A DNA stretch of 64,000 nucleotides from positions 10,758,501-10,822,500 of the forward strand of contig NC_060021.1 of NCBI RefSeq assembly GCF_021134715.1, in the 5' to 3' direction. Shown here one piece after another: positions 37,001-46,486 of this stretch. The notes below the pieces were generated by a model that did no database searches, was not told the origin of the DNA, and saw only the letters and a program-made list of their open reading frames with translations. Both the position numbers and the translations under genes were made by a program. The first letter of the stretch is position 1. Every line of letters begins with the position of its first letter. This DNA comes from Daphnia pulex. Taxonomy: Eukaryota > Arthropoda > Branchiopoda > Diplostraca > Daphniidae.

Positions 37001-40000
37001 GAAAACCTGTGGCGCCGGATTCAAACGGCGACAGGTGGTTTGCCACGATGAACTCTTCAAGGATTCTGATGGATGCATTCCGGCCAAACGGCCACAGGAC
37101 ACAGTTCACTGCAACACGGACCCTTGCCCTACATGGTCTTCCGGTGAATGGAGTTCTGTAAGTACTCGACCGTGTTTTTTCCGCTATTGAATTATTCATT
37201 CTTTTATTTTTGTTACTTTTCAACTTTTGGTCGGTGCCCGGAATGTTGATGTTGGATGTCGTGTGAATGTCTGAATGGTTGTTTTGAATGTTGAATGTTG
37301 ATTCAGTGTTCCAAGTCGTGCGGAGGAGGGACGCAAACCCGGCCTGTCACTTGCCGTGATCACCTGGGTCAAACTTTGCCCGATCATCGATGCCATCCAG
37401 CCGGAAGGCCAGAGTACAGCCAGAGTTGCCACACCGATCCTTGCCCAACCGAGCCGCCGGTTCCGGAGAAAACCTACCGATGGAAAACGGCCGCTTGGAC
37501 TACGGTAGGCGAACTGAATTCGACGTCGACGGAGACAACGCTTTCCGACGCTCGATCAGACACTAACACCACTGCGTCGTTCACATTGGAGACTTCTTTA
37601 TCCTCTCCAACCAAAACGTTCGACTCTTTCGATGAGCAAACGACGACGGACCTTATCCCGACACCTACCACAACTGCCCAAATTGTCACTTTGACGTCGG
37701 AGGTTTCCGTTGCGGATAATCACACCACTGTCACAACTACCCCGAGCACGACACTAACAACTCTTTCGACTGCTTCAGACCTTGGTCCCAACATTACCAA
37801 CACTTCCCTTTACGCCACTTCCATCACTGAATTCATATCCGCACCGGTCAATGCCACAACCATCACCAGCATCATACCTACCGATCCCGAGATCCCTGCC
37901 ACCTTGACTACTACTACTACTACTCTTGCTAGTACATCGTCAACTATTACTGATCCAACTACAACTTATTCGGCTAGCAGCTCTTCTACTCTTGGTAGTA
38001 CTGTCAGTAGTGCTGAGCTTTCGCCGTCGATACCGACGGTGACGATGGAACCGCACCGGCCAGTGACTTTCGACTGGAACAGTTTCACCAGCCCGTACGG
38101 TTCCATCACGCCTTCCAACCGCCACATGTCTACTTCCTCATCCGCTCGACTGTCCCCCGTATCATTACCGCACCGTCCTACCTACGCTTATTTCGCCAAT
38201 TATTACCGCTTCGATTCCCCAACTGTGAGACACTCACGCCGACCTTCCGACTGAATAATATTTGTTATCCATCCATTTAATTTCATTTTTTTTTTAAATC
38301 ACGGTCAAAGCGGATGGGCAAGAAGAACAAACAAATTTAATCACACAATCCTCCCTTTGGTTGCATTATAATATAGTCTCTAACATTCTAACACTCATTG
38401 TGATAATTGGTTGATTGCTACACTCCAATTCTGGAGGAAAAAAAAACAAATCTAATAGCGCCTCTCTTTTAATGATAATCATCTTCATGTGCCATATATA
38501 TTATAGTTTTGTTTTCTGTTGGTTTCTTTCCACACACAGCCTCGTTTTCTTTTTCTTTTTTTCAAATTGTCTTTTTTCTTAGTCTTGTACGCAAAAACAA
38601 ATTTTTGATTTCGTTTTTGGGATGGCATGCGGTTTCAAAAGAAACAAAACCATTTTTGATTGAAAAACATTCTTTAGATTAATCCAAATAAATCCACGGA
38701 CGCCTACCGCCTTATTGATGTAGCTATACACTATGCTAGACGGATTAGAATGAAAAAAAGCGCCAAGTTTGTTTGTGGTGGTGTGTATGTGTGTGTGGTG
38801 AATGTGGTGGGCGAAAGCCAAGAAAAAAGCATCAGAGGTTTGGACGGTTATAACAAATATATATTATACATTATACTACACCTAAAATTACCTTTGATTT
38901 CTTTTTCATTGTTTTTGGTTCTTCCTTCTTGACTGGAATTTACTTCTTTTTTTATTTTCTTCTGGTTTCTCTCTAACACTTTTTTTGCAAAAACACATTT
39001 TTTGATCGTACATGTGAATGGTGAATGTCCTTTGGTGTTGGTTTCTACTGGGAGTTGCTCTTGATCTAGATTCCTCTTAGTTGTGTAGCTATGGACGGAC
39101 ATGCTGGTGAATGATGGCGACGGAATAAAAAAAAAACCAAACCCCCAAACAATTGTACATTTTCTGGTGAATGTGACTGTCCTTGGACAATGGAGACTTT
39201 GTTCTGCCTTCTTGTAGCGCATATATTAATACGCTGCGATCCAGTGTACATCCATATGCCGGGTGATTGATGGACACATTCCTCTAATCCCATTTCACAT
39301 TTCTTCGACATTATTACCATGCGCTGCTGCTGCTGTGTGTGTGTATATCTCTAGACCTTTATCGCCAATCACCATGCGATAACGGTCTCTCTGCTGGCTG
39401 AGTGAGCGATGCTTCTCTGCGGGGCAAACTATTCCAATTATGAAATTTATATTTTTTTCTTTCTTTGTATTTGTCAGTATCAGGAATGTCTTACATTTAT
39501 CGAGACACGTTTCCTGATTAATGAAATAACTTTTTCGCTCTTATCTCGGTGACGAATGACGGGGGAAGGAAAAGAAACCAAACAATTCTAATTCCATTTT
39601 TTCTTTTTCTCTTTTTTTGTTTTTTCTCCCACCCGATTTGTGTTTTGTTCCTTTTTTTTCTTCTCTTTTTTGTGTTTGAAACTATTTTAGTGCTCAAAAA
39701 CGTGTGGCAAAGGGGACCAGTACCGTGAAGTTTACTGTCAGGAAGTTGAAGGTCGAGTGCGAGTGGACGAGAACCGTTGCCCGGAATCGAGTCGGCCTCG
39801 ATCGCGACGCGGATGTAACAAGGCCGCCTGTCCTTACTCGTGGGAAGTGGAGAATTGGTCCGAATGTTCCCATCCGTGCGGCGCGGGCATCCAGCACCGG
39901 CGGGTCACTTGCCATCGAGTCAACTCACACGAATGGATCGACCCGGAACCGGTTTCATTCGGATGCAATTCCACCCAGAGGCCGGCCGACCTGCAGGAAT

Positions 40001-41312
40001 GCAGTCTTGGCAACTGTCACGCTCTGTACGCGTGGCGGGCCTCGGCTTGGCAGCCCTGCACCGCGTCCAAATGCGGCCGCCAGGGTTTCCAGAAACGATC
40101 GCTGGCATGCGTCAACAGCCGCACCGGTTCCAGGGTCTCGCGATCCTACTGCCCGCAAGAATTCCGACCCATCCGCAAGAGGCGATGCCGGGCCTCTCCA
40201 TGTCAGTTTTTGCCCTGATTTCGATTGTGATTTCTATTGATTTATTAACTCGGGACAAAATGTTGTGACTCCTTTGCAGGCGGCTACGTGTCGTGCAAAG
40301 ATGTCCAGTTGCGGAGCGCCACCGGCAAGGACCGGAAGACTCCGCCTGCGGACGGCCCGTACACTTTGATTGTGGCCGGCAAGAACATGACGATTTACTG
40401 CCATTTGATGAACACCTCGTCTCCGCTCGAGTACCTCACGCTCACGACGGGACACCAAGATAATTACGCCGAAGTTTACGACAAAACGTACTAAACGCTT
40501 TTACCCGCTTTTATACTCACTCCCACTCGCTTAACAAACTTATATAAGCTCCTCCGTCATCATCACGTTGATGATATAAATCATTTCTGACTGGCCTCGT
40601 GATGACGACAAAATCTTTTTTTTTTTTTATTATATTTGATAGGTTGATACGGCCTGATAGCTGTCCTTATCAAGGAGCACGCAAAGATTCGTGCGACTGT
40701 TTCTTGAACCGGCGTTCAACGGGAACCACCTCCTTCAACAAAATCCGGCTCAATGTCACCTCGTTGCGTGTCGACAGTAAATCCCGTTTGATATTATGCG
40801 CTATAAGTTCAAAGCTATTTTTTCCTTTTCTTTTTTCCTTGCCGGCACAAAAGTTTGTCCGTCAAAGGAAAAAAGAAAAGAAAAAAAGTTTCGTTTCATT
40901 TTCCGTTTTTCCCCGTCTGTGGTTTTTGATTGATTGGATCACAGGTCACGATTTCACGTTCGCCCGACTGGTGAGGGGCCACCAAATGGTGGGCTACGGC
41001 GAGGCGGGAGACTGCTACAGCACGGCCAACTGCCCGCAAGGCCGTTTCAGCATCAATCTGCAAGGAACTGGACTGCGTGTCTCGCCGCATACCAGCTGGG
41101 CCGGCCACGGTCATCGCTCATCTTTGTGGATCAACAGACTAGAGGTGAACGACAACAACCTCCTACACCATCAAGTCGAAACATTTCTAATAATATTCAA
41201 ATTGTTAAATTTCTTTGCATAGGACAATCAAAAGATTCAGGGCAAGTGCGGCGGATATTGCGGACGCTGTAGCCCCGATCCTCACGCCGGTCTCAAACTG
41301 GACGTTGTGTGA
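16086..41312 (+). CDS. gon-1/ADAMTS9: Secreted metalloprotease of the ADAMTS9/ADAMTS20/GON-1 family
   Basis: Zinc protease of the extracellular matrix; relatives cleave proteoglycans and steer cell migration. Twenty-nine coding exons give 1960 aa: 16086-16341, 17936-18087, 18178-18435, 21003-21234, 27621-27775, 30156-30427, 30495-30647, 30870-31022, 31109-31259, 31335-31519, 31581-31703, 31778-31911, 32023-32202, 32313-32653, 32733-32865, 32934-33066, 34449-34689, 34762-34926, 35296-35460, 36001-36396, 36466-36654, 36717-36929, 36996-37157, 37307-37504, 39691-40201, 40280-40487, 40643-40776, 40945-41144, 41223-41312. Order: hydrophobic segment 28-50; prodomain with C-F-Y-R-G-Q-V; furin site R-R-R-R-R (311-315); catalytic domain with H-E-L-G-H (488-492), third His 498, Met-turn 518; disintegrin-like; TSR1; Cys-rich; spacer with [11 protein letters not shown]2-13; GON domain from about 1750. 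A Thr-rich linker separates TSR6 and TSR7. Human ADAMTS9 has 15 repeats, this one 13. All splice phases match. Confidence 0.96.
16342..17935 (+). other. ADAMTS intron 1
   Basis: 1.6 kb. Holds a GA repeat (17372-17390) next to a palindrome, A-rich tracts and no coding signal. Confidence 0.8.
17372..17408. repeat. GA repeat joined to a 9-bp palindrome
   Basis: A GA run is followed by GAGCTATAG, two G, and the perfect inverse CTATAGCTC (17389-17397 and 17400-17408). A short hairpin or cruciform is possible; probably incidental. Confidence 0.6.
18436..21002 (+). other. ADAMTS intron 3
   Basis: 2.6 kb within the prodomain coding region. Contains a 13-base poly-G (18955-18967) and low-complexity tracts; no nested gene seen on either strand. 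Confidence 0.75.
21967..21992. repeat. Perfect 10-bp inverted repeat
   Basis: GTAGTAGTAC and GTACTACTAC flank a 6-base loop. Derived from TAG/CTA simple repeats, which recur elsewhere (around 29553-29578). Confidence 0.6.
24080..24530. repeat. Tandem duplication, copy 1
   Basis: About 450-480 bases sharing long stretches with the segment immediately after it, for example GCCAAAAATCACAAT, CACGTCGTCTGC, GCAGCTTCTTTGTTCT, and TTTAGTGAAATTC near the end. By eye the copies are roughly 80 percent alike with small indels. Neither copy keeps a shared reading frame. Confidence 0.8.
24549..25010. repeat. Tandem duplication, copy 2
   Basis: Second, direct copy, offset by about 469 bases at its start and 484 at its end. 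Both copies end in A-rich DNA followed by ACCGAACCCA. No terminal inverted repeats or target duplications were found, so its origin is open. Confidence 0.8.
27776..30155 (+). other. ADAMTS intron 5
   Basis: 2.4 kb inside the catalytic domain coding region. TAG/CTA and GT simple repeats, a GTT run near 29835-29855, nothing coding. Confidence 0.75.
33067..34448 (+). other. ADAMTS intron 16
   Basis: 1.4 kb between TSR2 and TSR3. Open frames of 120-170 codons cross it but have no family similarity or splice support. Confidence 0.7.
37307..38254 (+). CDS. Alternative terminal exon of the ADAMTS gene with mucin-like tail
   Basis: Exon 24 can end at a donor (ACG|GTAGGC, 37504) that joins exon 25 and completes TSR11. 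Without that splice the same frame stays open for 249 more codons to a TGA at 38252-38254. The extra protein is rich in Thr, Ser and Pro, with runs of Thr and several N-x-S/T sites, and ends in a basic R-H-S-R-R-P-S-D. An AATAAA follows at 38687-38692. Use of this exon would give a secreted protein of about 1829 aa ending after half of TSR11, without TSR12-13 and the GON domain. The open frame is seen; use of the isoform is inferred. Confidence 0.6.
   Translation, partial: CSKSCGGGTQTRPVTCRDHLGQTLPDHRCHPAGRPEYSQSCHTDPCPTEPPVPEKTYRWKTAAWTTVGELNSTSTETTLSDARSDTNTTASFTLETSLSSPTKTFDSFDEQTTTDLIPTPTTTAQIVTLTSEVSVADNHTTVTTTPSTTLTTLSTASDLGPNITNTSLYATSITEFISAPVNATTITSIIPTDPEIPATLTTTTTTLASTSSTITDPTTTYSASSSSTLGSTVSSAELSPSIPTVTMEPHRPVTFDWNSFTSPYGSITPSNRHMSTSSSARLSPVSLPHRPTYAYFANYYRFDSPTVRHSRRPSD
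37505..39690 (+). other. ADAMTS intron 24 (contains an alternative coding tail)
   Basis: 2.2 kb. The first 750 bases are the in-frame mucin-like tail described as an alternative terminal exon. The rest is non-coding, with AATAAA hexamers at 38687-38692 and about 39122, and a pyrimidine tract before the exon 25 acceptor. Confidence 0.7.
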
Positions 41313-42607
41313 GTCTACCTGTAGAAACTTAATCTTTTCTTTTTTTAATTTTGTTATCAAAAGAATATCGTCCCCCGGGACCGGCTGTTATATATTCCGT
41401 GTCCCCTAGAACAAGTTCCTGAATGGAGTTGAATCACTCTAAAAACAATTCCCGTTTCAATTCAATGGGAGGGCTGTAGGAAGGGAGGAGGGAGGGAGTC
41501 GTCATACAAAAAAAAAAGCACAATCATAAAAAATAGACATAAATAAAAGCTCGCCCAGATACCTGCTCTTATATAACTAACTACCCACTGCCGCGTAAAT
41601 CAGGGAACAAAAAAAAACGAGAAGAATTTGTGTTTTGAAACGAAAAAGGCGGCGAATAATGGCCCAGCCATATCATCCCCCCAAGTGAAAACAAAAAAAT
41701 CATTCGACAACGAAATTGAGAAAACTAGCGACCCCCCAACTGCAAACTATGACGTGTAAAATAAAGAACAAATAAATACTATATATAAATCAACACACAG
41801 AAAAAAAGAAAAAAAAAATCTAAATAGCAATACGAATTGTATTATTAATAATTATTAACAATTGAGCCCCAACGAAAAACAGAATTGTATGTATTTTGCA
41901 GCATTTGTTATAATATAAGAGAATTGTTTTTTTGTTTTTTTTGTGAGTGCAATACTATCTGGACGAAAAAATAGCAAATTTTTTCTTTTTGGAATTCGTT
42001 GTAACATTCTGTTGAGCTTCCCGCTTCACTTCCGCCAACACTAATGGACTGACTAGTCATCATCAAAACTTTCGTGCTCTCGACATTCGCGCAATTTGAG
42101 ATTGTTTTTGATTCTCTTGTAAGGGGCTGCTACAGTATAATATCAACTCTACATGAAATTGGAAACAAATATTTCTATGATGTGTGTGTGTAACCTAAAT
42201 GTATACATTTTGAAACCAGACGAGAAACTACACAGAAAACGATCAATCAAACAAATGAATGAGATGATCAATTTTTTTAAAAATCTTTTGACACTTAAAA
42301 TATGTGACCGTTTATGCTGATATCTAATATTATCTCTGCCAAGCCGACAAGAAAGACAAACAAATCCACCACTGCCATGAAAAATGATTTCCTCCACTCT
42401 CTCTCTCTCTTTTATTATCTAATATTTGTCTCCTCCTCGGCTCCTCCTCCTCCTTCCATATTGACTTTGATCAAATTCTGATGCGGTACTTTTCCCGTCT
42501 TGATCCCTTTTTCTTCTGATTTCTTTTTCATATTTTCTCACTCTCTCTCGTCGTCAGAAGTGGTTGGCTGTGTATGTCTGTGTGTTTAAGTGCGTGTTGT
42601 ATATATA
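41313..42607 (+). other. ADAMTS 3' UTR and intergenic DNA
   Basis: A-rich tail after the stop codon with plus-strand AATAAA hexamers at 41542-41547, 41760-41765 and 41771-41776. No further gene seen before the minus-strand genes. Confidence 0.6.
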
Positions 42608-42841
42608 TTAATTCGAATGAAGCCCCACATTCTGTCGGCCCGGCGAACGATGATGGACATGACGCGCGTGCCAAAATGTGGAATTTTGTCTCCGTCTCAA
42701 ACAATGAACTGAATACATAATGACTCCCGAAACGAGAGCCAATAATAAAATTCCAAGAAGCAAATTGCCACTAGTCAACGCTAATCTGATTTCCTTTCTG
42801 TGATTCTTTTGATTCTTGGGTAGGAATTTGGCGCTTGTCAC
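42608..42841 (-). other. Small open frame with one membrane-like segment
   Basis: A minus-strand frame of about 77 codons encodes a basic start, a strong hydrophobic segment of some 23 residues and an R-R-R stop-transfer-like patch. It has no ATG at its start (GTG), stays open further upstream, and lies downstream of the likely poly(A) signal of the proline-rich gene. No convincing acceptor was found, so it may be chance. Not recognised. Confidence 0.15.
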
Positions 42842-42887
42842 GAAAATAACCCCGGACGGACACCAAAATGTTGTGAAAGAATCGCTT

Positions 42888-42893
42888 TTTATT
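42888..42893 (-). terminator. Poly(A) signal of the proline-rich protein gene
   Basis: TTTATT on the plus strand (AATAAA on the minus), 96 bases past the stop codon. Confidence 0.5.
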
Positions 42894-42988
42894 TTTTCAT
42901 TTGACAGTCACAGTTACAATAATTAAATAATGATTAATACGATCTTTCAGATCCTCTTTTCCTGGGCGAATTTAGAAACGTCAAAGTT

Positions 42989-43881
42989 TCATTTGCCGAT
43001 AGGAGGCAGAGAAGAAGGCAGAGGAGGCAGAGGTGGGAGGATAGACTGGATGGCATTGGCGGCATCAGAAAAAAAAGGAAGAGGTGGAAGAGACGGAAGC
43101 GTAGGAAGAGGAGGCAGAGACGAAACTGGAATAGCCGAAGAAGCTAGTGCAGGCAAGTCCATTAGATTTGATGGCCCGGCTGCTGGAGACGCTCCCGAAC
43201 TGGATGGACCGGCGAAATTGGGTGCTGTTGGAACCAAATTGGTTGCTGGAGAAGGTACCGGAGCAGCCGAATAAGATGCGGAAGTTGGATAAGTTGCTGG
43301 AGAAGGTGCCGGAGCAGAAGTCGGATAAGCTGGTGGAGAAGGTGCTGGAGCAGCCGAATAAGGTGCGGGAGTTGGATAAGCTGCTGGAGTCGAATAAAGT
43401 GCCGGAGACGGAGTAATAGGTGCCGGAGTTGGGTAAGCTGCTGGAGCCAAATAAGTTGCAGTAGCGGACGGTTTGGTTGGGTATGCTGGATAAACAGTTT
43501 CGGGAAGAGCGGCAACGGCCGGCACGGCTGGCATGTTCAAAACGAACGAAATGTTTCCAGGTGTTGGCCTGCGTGGCTCATAGGGTCGCTGGTAATAGGG
43601 GCGCTTCGTCGCTGGTTTCAGCCCAGAAGGAGTCATCGGTTTGTTGTTGTTGTAGTTGTTTTGATGGTTGTAACCGTAAGGTTTCATAGTAGTCGTCGGG
43701 AAGAGGAAATTCAAGAATCGGTCACTTCCGGCAATACTTCTTCCCTGGACGAAAACCACCATCAGGGCGAGTAACAAAATCACCTGCAAATTTTCAAAAC
43801 ACAACATTTCAAAACAATCCAAAAAGAAATGAGAAAAAATTCGAATTGAAAAAAGAAAAAGGAGCACAAATTTACCTTCAT
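42989..43881 (-). CDS. Secreted proline/alanine-rich protein, possibly cuticular
   Basis: Two coding exons: a minimal first exon encoding only Met-Lys (43881-43876) and a second of 265 codons (43783-42989); total 266 aa. The intron gives ATGAAG|GTAAAT and TTTGCAG|GTG. Splicing creates a signal peptide, M-K-V-I-L-L-L-A-L-M-V-V-F-V-Q-G. The mature chain has a basic Asn/Tyr/Pro-rich part (T-K-R-P-Y-Y-Q-R-P-Y-E-P), then repeats of the type A-Y-P-T-P-A-P and P-S-P-A-x-Y-P-T-S-A, then a Leu/Pro-rich end. A tiny Met-Lys first exon and such repeats are common in arthropod cuticle and other secreted structural proteins, but no named domain is seen, so the role is inferred. Other frames on both strands are open because of the repeats. 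Confidence 0.75.
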
Positions 43882-43979
43882 CTCTGGAAAGATATGAGAA
43901 GCTGATTGGAGCTGGAGTTGATGTGTTGAAGCTGAAAGAGCTGAGAAAGATGTGATGATTGAATTGCAACAGCAGACCT

Positions 43980-43988
43980 CTTTTTAAA
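43980..43988 (-). promoter_or_regulatory. TATA-like box of the proline-rich protein gene
   Basis: TTTAAAAAG on the minus strand, about 100 bases before the start codon. A transcription start near 43950 would leave a leader of about 70 bases. Confidence 0.4.
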
Positions 43989-46157
43989 CTGTTTTCCACT
44001 CTCATCAAGAGCCGAACTTCAGCCAACATTCTAAGGTCATTCATTCAATTAATAATTTCATAATCAGCTTTTACCTTGAAATTTACACCCCGTTAATGTT
44101 TTCCGTGAACCCAATAACCTTCCGGCCGCTCGAACCTCTTCTGCGTATGTGTTGTTGGTTTTATTTTAATCCGGACACTCCCATTTTTCATTGACACGGC
44201 ATGCCATTCGTGTCATTAAGGTAATCTAGTAATTGCTTTCGTAAGTACGTACCGAGAACAGCTCACGCCATTGTCGCCCGACGATTTTTCAATGTTGATC
44301 ATCATTAATAATAATCCGACATTCAACAGGGACATGAAATGTACATATCCCCCCCCACTGTAGCAGCAACCAAAGTTGACTAAAACACACGCTCGTATAT
44401 ATTCCAGAAGGTTATATGGGCATGTCTGAACCATCTGGGTCCCCCAATTTCCCCGTCTCTTCTCTCTCTCTATGCCGGCGTCTATACAGCACAGCCGGAA
44501 AACAAATCTTGATTATTTGAAATGGATATGAAAGCTTTAAAATGGGGTTCCTATACACAGCAGTGAGTGCAGCTCTTATATGACTGCCGTATCAATGTTT
44601 GATGGCGATTTATTCCATCAAGCGTTCCAGGGCGCATGATGGGAAAACGTCTCGAGTCCCCACTGCTTCTAGAATGCCAATGATAAAACTTGAATCATTG
44701 ATGGGCGAATAGTCAACCAGCAACAGCTGAGTTTCAGAAAAAGTTGAAACGTCAAGATGTTGGGGGCTAACTATCAAACATTAACGAGAAATCCTGTCAC
44801 CAGCAACGGCGCGGTGCCTTTTTAAGGCCATGCTAAATGCATGAGCTTCGTTTTTGTTTTTCAATATTAGCAAAAGGATCGAGGCAATAGGAGCGAGATC
44901 CGAAGGAGAGAGAGAAAACAATTTGAGGATAAGGCAACATTAAAAGAACTCGCGTTTGTATATTAGATATCCCTTTTTTCTTCTTTTTGTGTGTGCCAGT
45001 GTCTAGTCTATAATGCAGACGCTTGTATTAGCACCGTTATGTATAGTTTATTGACCTTTTGGGCCAATATAGTAGGAGCCGGAGAAAGGAGAGTGACGTT
45101 GTCTTCTTCACCAAGCGACCGGCTCTTGTGTGTACATCACGAACCAGCGAGATGCCACTCCACGTGAATAAGTTTCCGGGAAGAAGTGCGGAGAATCCTT
45201 CAAGGATCGCAACCTTTTCTTCCCTGTGTGTGTATCGCATTTGAAACTCGCGGATCCAGAGAGGAGGGGGGTAGCAAATGCCATGACTCCTGATGGTTTT
45301 AACATGATGGCAAACGCGCGGTTCAGTTGGTGATCTAGTTGATTAGTCAGGTCTATATATGACTAGCGTTTGTTTCACATGTTCAACAAGGCTTCAGCAG
45401 CGGGAAGGTGAGTTTATCTTATTGATCAACGACATTTTTCGCTTCCTTCTCTCTTTTGTGTTGCGACGAATTTCTCCAGTCTTTGTTTGACGTTTCTCTT
45501 CGTTTCCTCATCGTCCCCTAGTGCTCTCATCATCGTGACTGGCTCGGAACGGGGCTGACAGGTCGACAGCTTTCCGATGATGGGCAAAAACCCTTCGTCG
45601 TTGTAGCCCCAAAATAAGGCTTCAAATGAATTATCGATTGAGCCAATGGCGCGTCTCTGCGTAGCACTATTGTGTATATGTTGGGGCCCAGACTACTTGT
45701 TACCAGACTGGCCACTTAAGTTCATTTCAATAAGTCTAATGGGACTGTGTGAACGAGTAGACGGGCGATAGTCCCACCCCGATGTGCGCAGCTGGAACAA
45801 AAAAAAAGAGCCATCAGTATTAACGTTGCAAATCTAGTTTGCCAATATCTACGATATCTAGTTTTATTGGATTATTCGGATATATTCGATTAATTAGTTT
45901 AATTTAGTTTTTATTTTACCCAATTATTATTAATGAATATTGTTTTAAATACAAAATTCTATGAAAAACTCGATAATTAAAAAAAAAAATAAAAAACTTT
46001 TGAGTTAATTTTCGCAATCTGGCAAATGCAAACCCTGGCCATCAGCCCATCACAGATTGCAGACTATAATTAAGCGAACGACGCATGAGTCATGAAACAT
46101 GTTTTTTATTTTATTTTGAGTAGTGTGAGAAAGCAGAAAATACTAGAAATCATCGAT

Positions 46158-46165
46158 AAAACCTA
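46158..46165. repeat. Target-site duplication, left copy
   Basis: AAAACCTA directly before the MITE, identical to the right copy. Confidence 0.85.
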
Positions 46166-46478
46166 GGCAAAAGTCTAGTTTAGTGACCTAAATTTACGCT
46201 ATCACATCACACCTACAGCTAATGCCATGCTAATACAGCAGAACAGCAGACGAAAAATGGCAAGTTGTTAGTTGTTTGTACCAGATTGAAATGTGATTTA
46301 TTAATATAATTTTGAAATGTATGAAAAGAAAACTAAATTGAATTAGTTTAAAAACCCTTGCAAAAGTTATTTGATGCTAAACTGTCAATAAGTCAATAGC
46401 CTGCAACACACAGTTACATACAATGTAATCTAGTGTGATGTGGTAGTGTGAATTTAGTCACTAAACTAGACTTTTACC
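46166..46478. mobile_element. Non-autonomous DNA transposon (MITE), 313 bp
   Basis: The ends are imperfect inverted repeats of about 50 bases, beginning GGCAAAAGTCTAGTTTAGTG on the left and GGTAAAAGTCTAGTTTAGTG on the right (reverse complement), then sharing TAAATT and CACATCACAC blocks. A perfect 8-bp duplication (AAAACCTA) flanks it. The interior is AT-rich and has no transposase, so it must have been moved by an enzyme encoded elsewhere. An 8-bp duplication is known for hAT, P and Merlin elements; the GG ends do not settle which. The TIRs differ at a few positions, so the insertion is not very recent. Confidence 0.88.
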
Positions 46479-46486
46479 AAAACCTA
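46479..46486. repeat. Target-site duplication, right copy
   Basis: AAAACCTA directly after the MITE. Confidence 0.85.

Noticed and set aside
37505..39690. Alternative donors inside the Thr-rich tail (such as ACT|GTCAGT near 37998) to join exon 25
   Set aside because: They would remove the tryptophan segment from directly before the next repeat's first Cys; the donor at 37504 restores the pattern seen at every other repeat.
39704..40240. 178-codon plus-strand frame, Arg/Pro-rich
   Set aside because: Out-of-frame shadow of ADAMTS exon 25, whose true frame encodes three thrombospondin repeat segments.
43162..43515. Leu/His/Arg-rich 117-codon frame
   Set aside because: Alternate frame of the repeat part of the proline-rich secreted protein; repeats keep all frames open.
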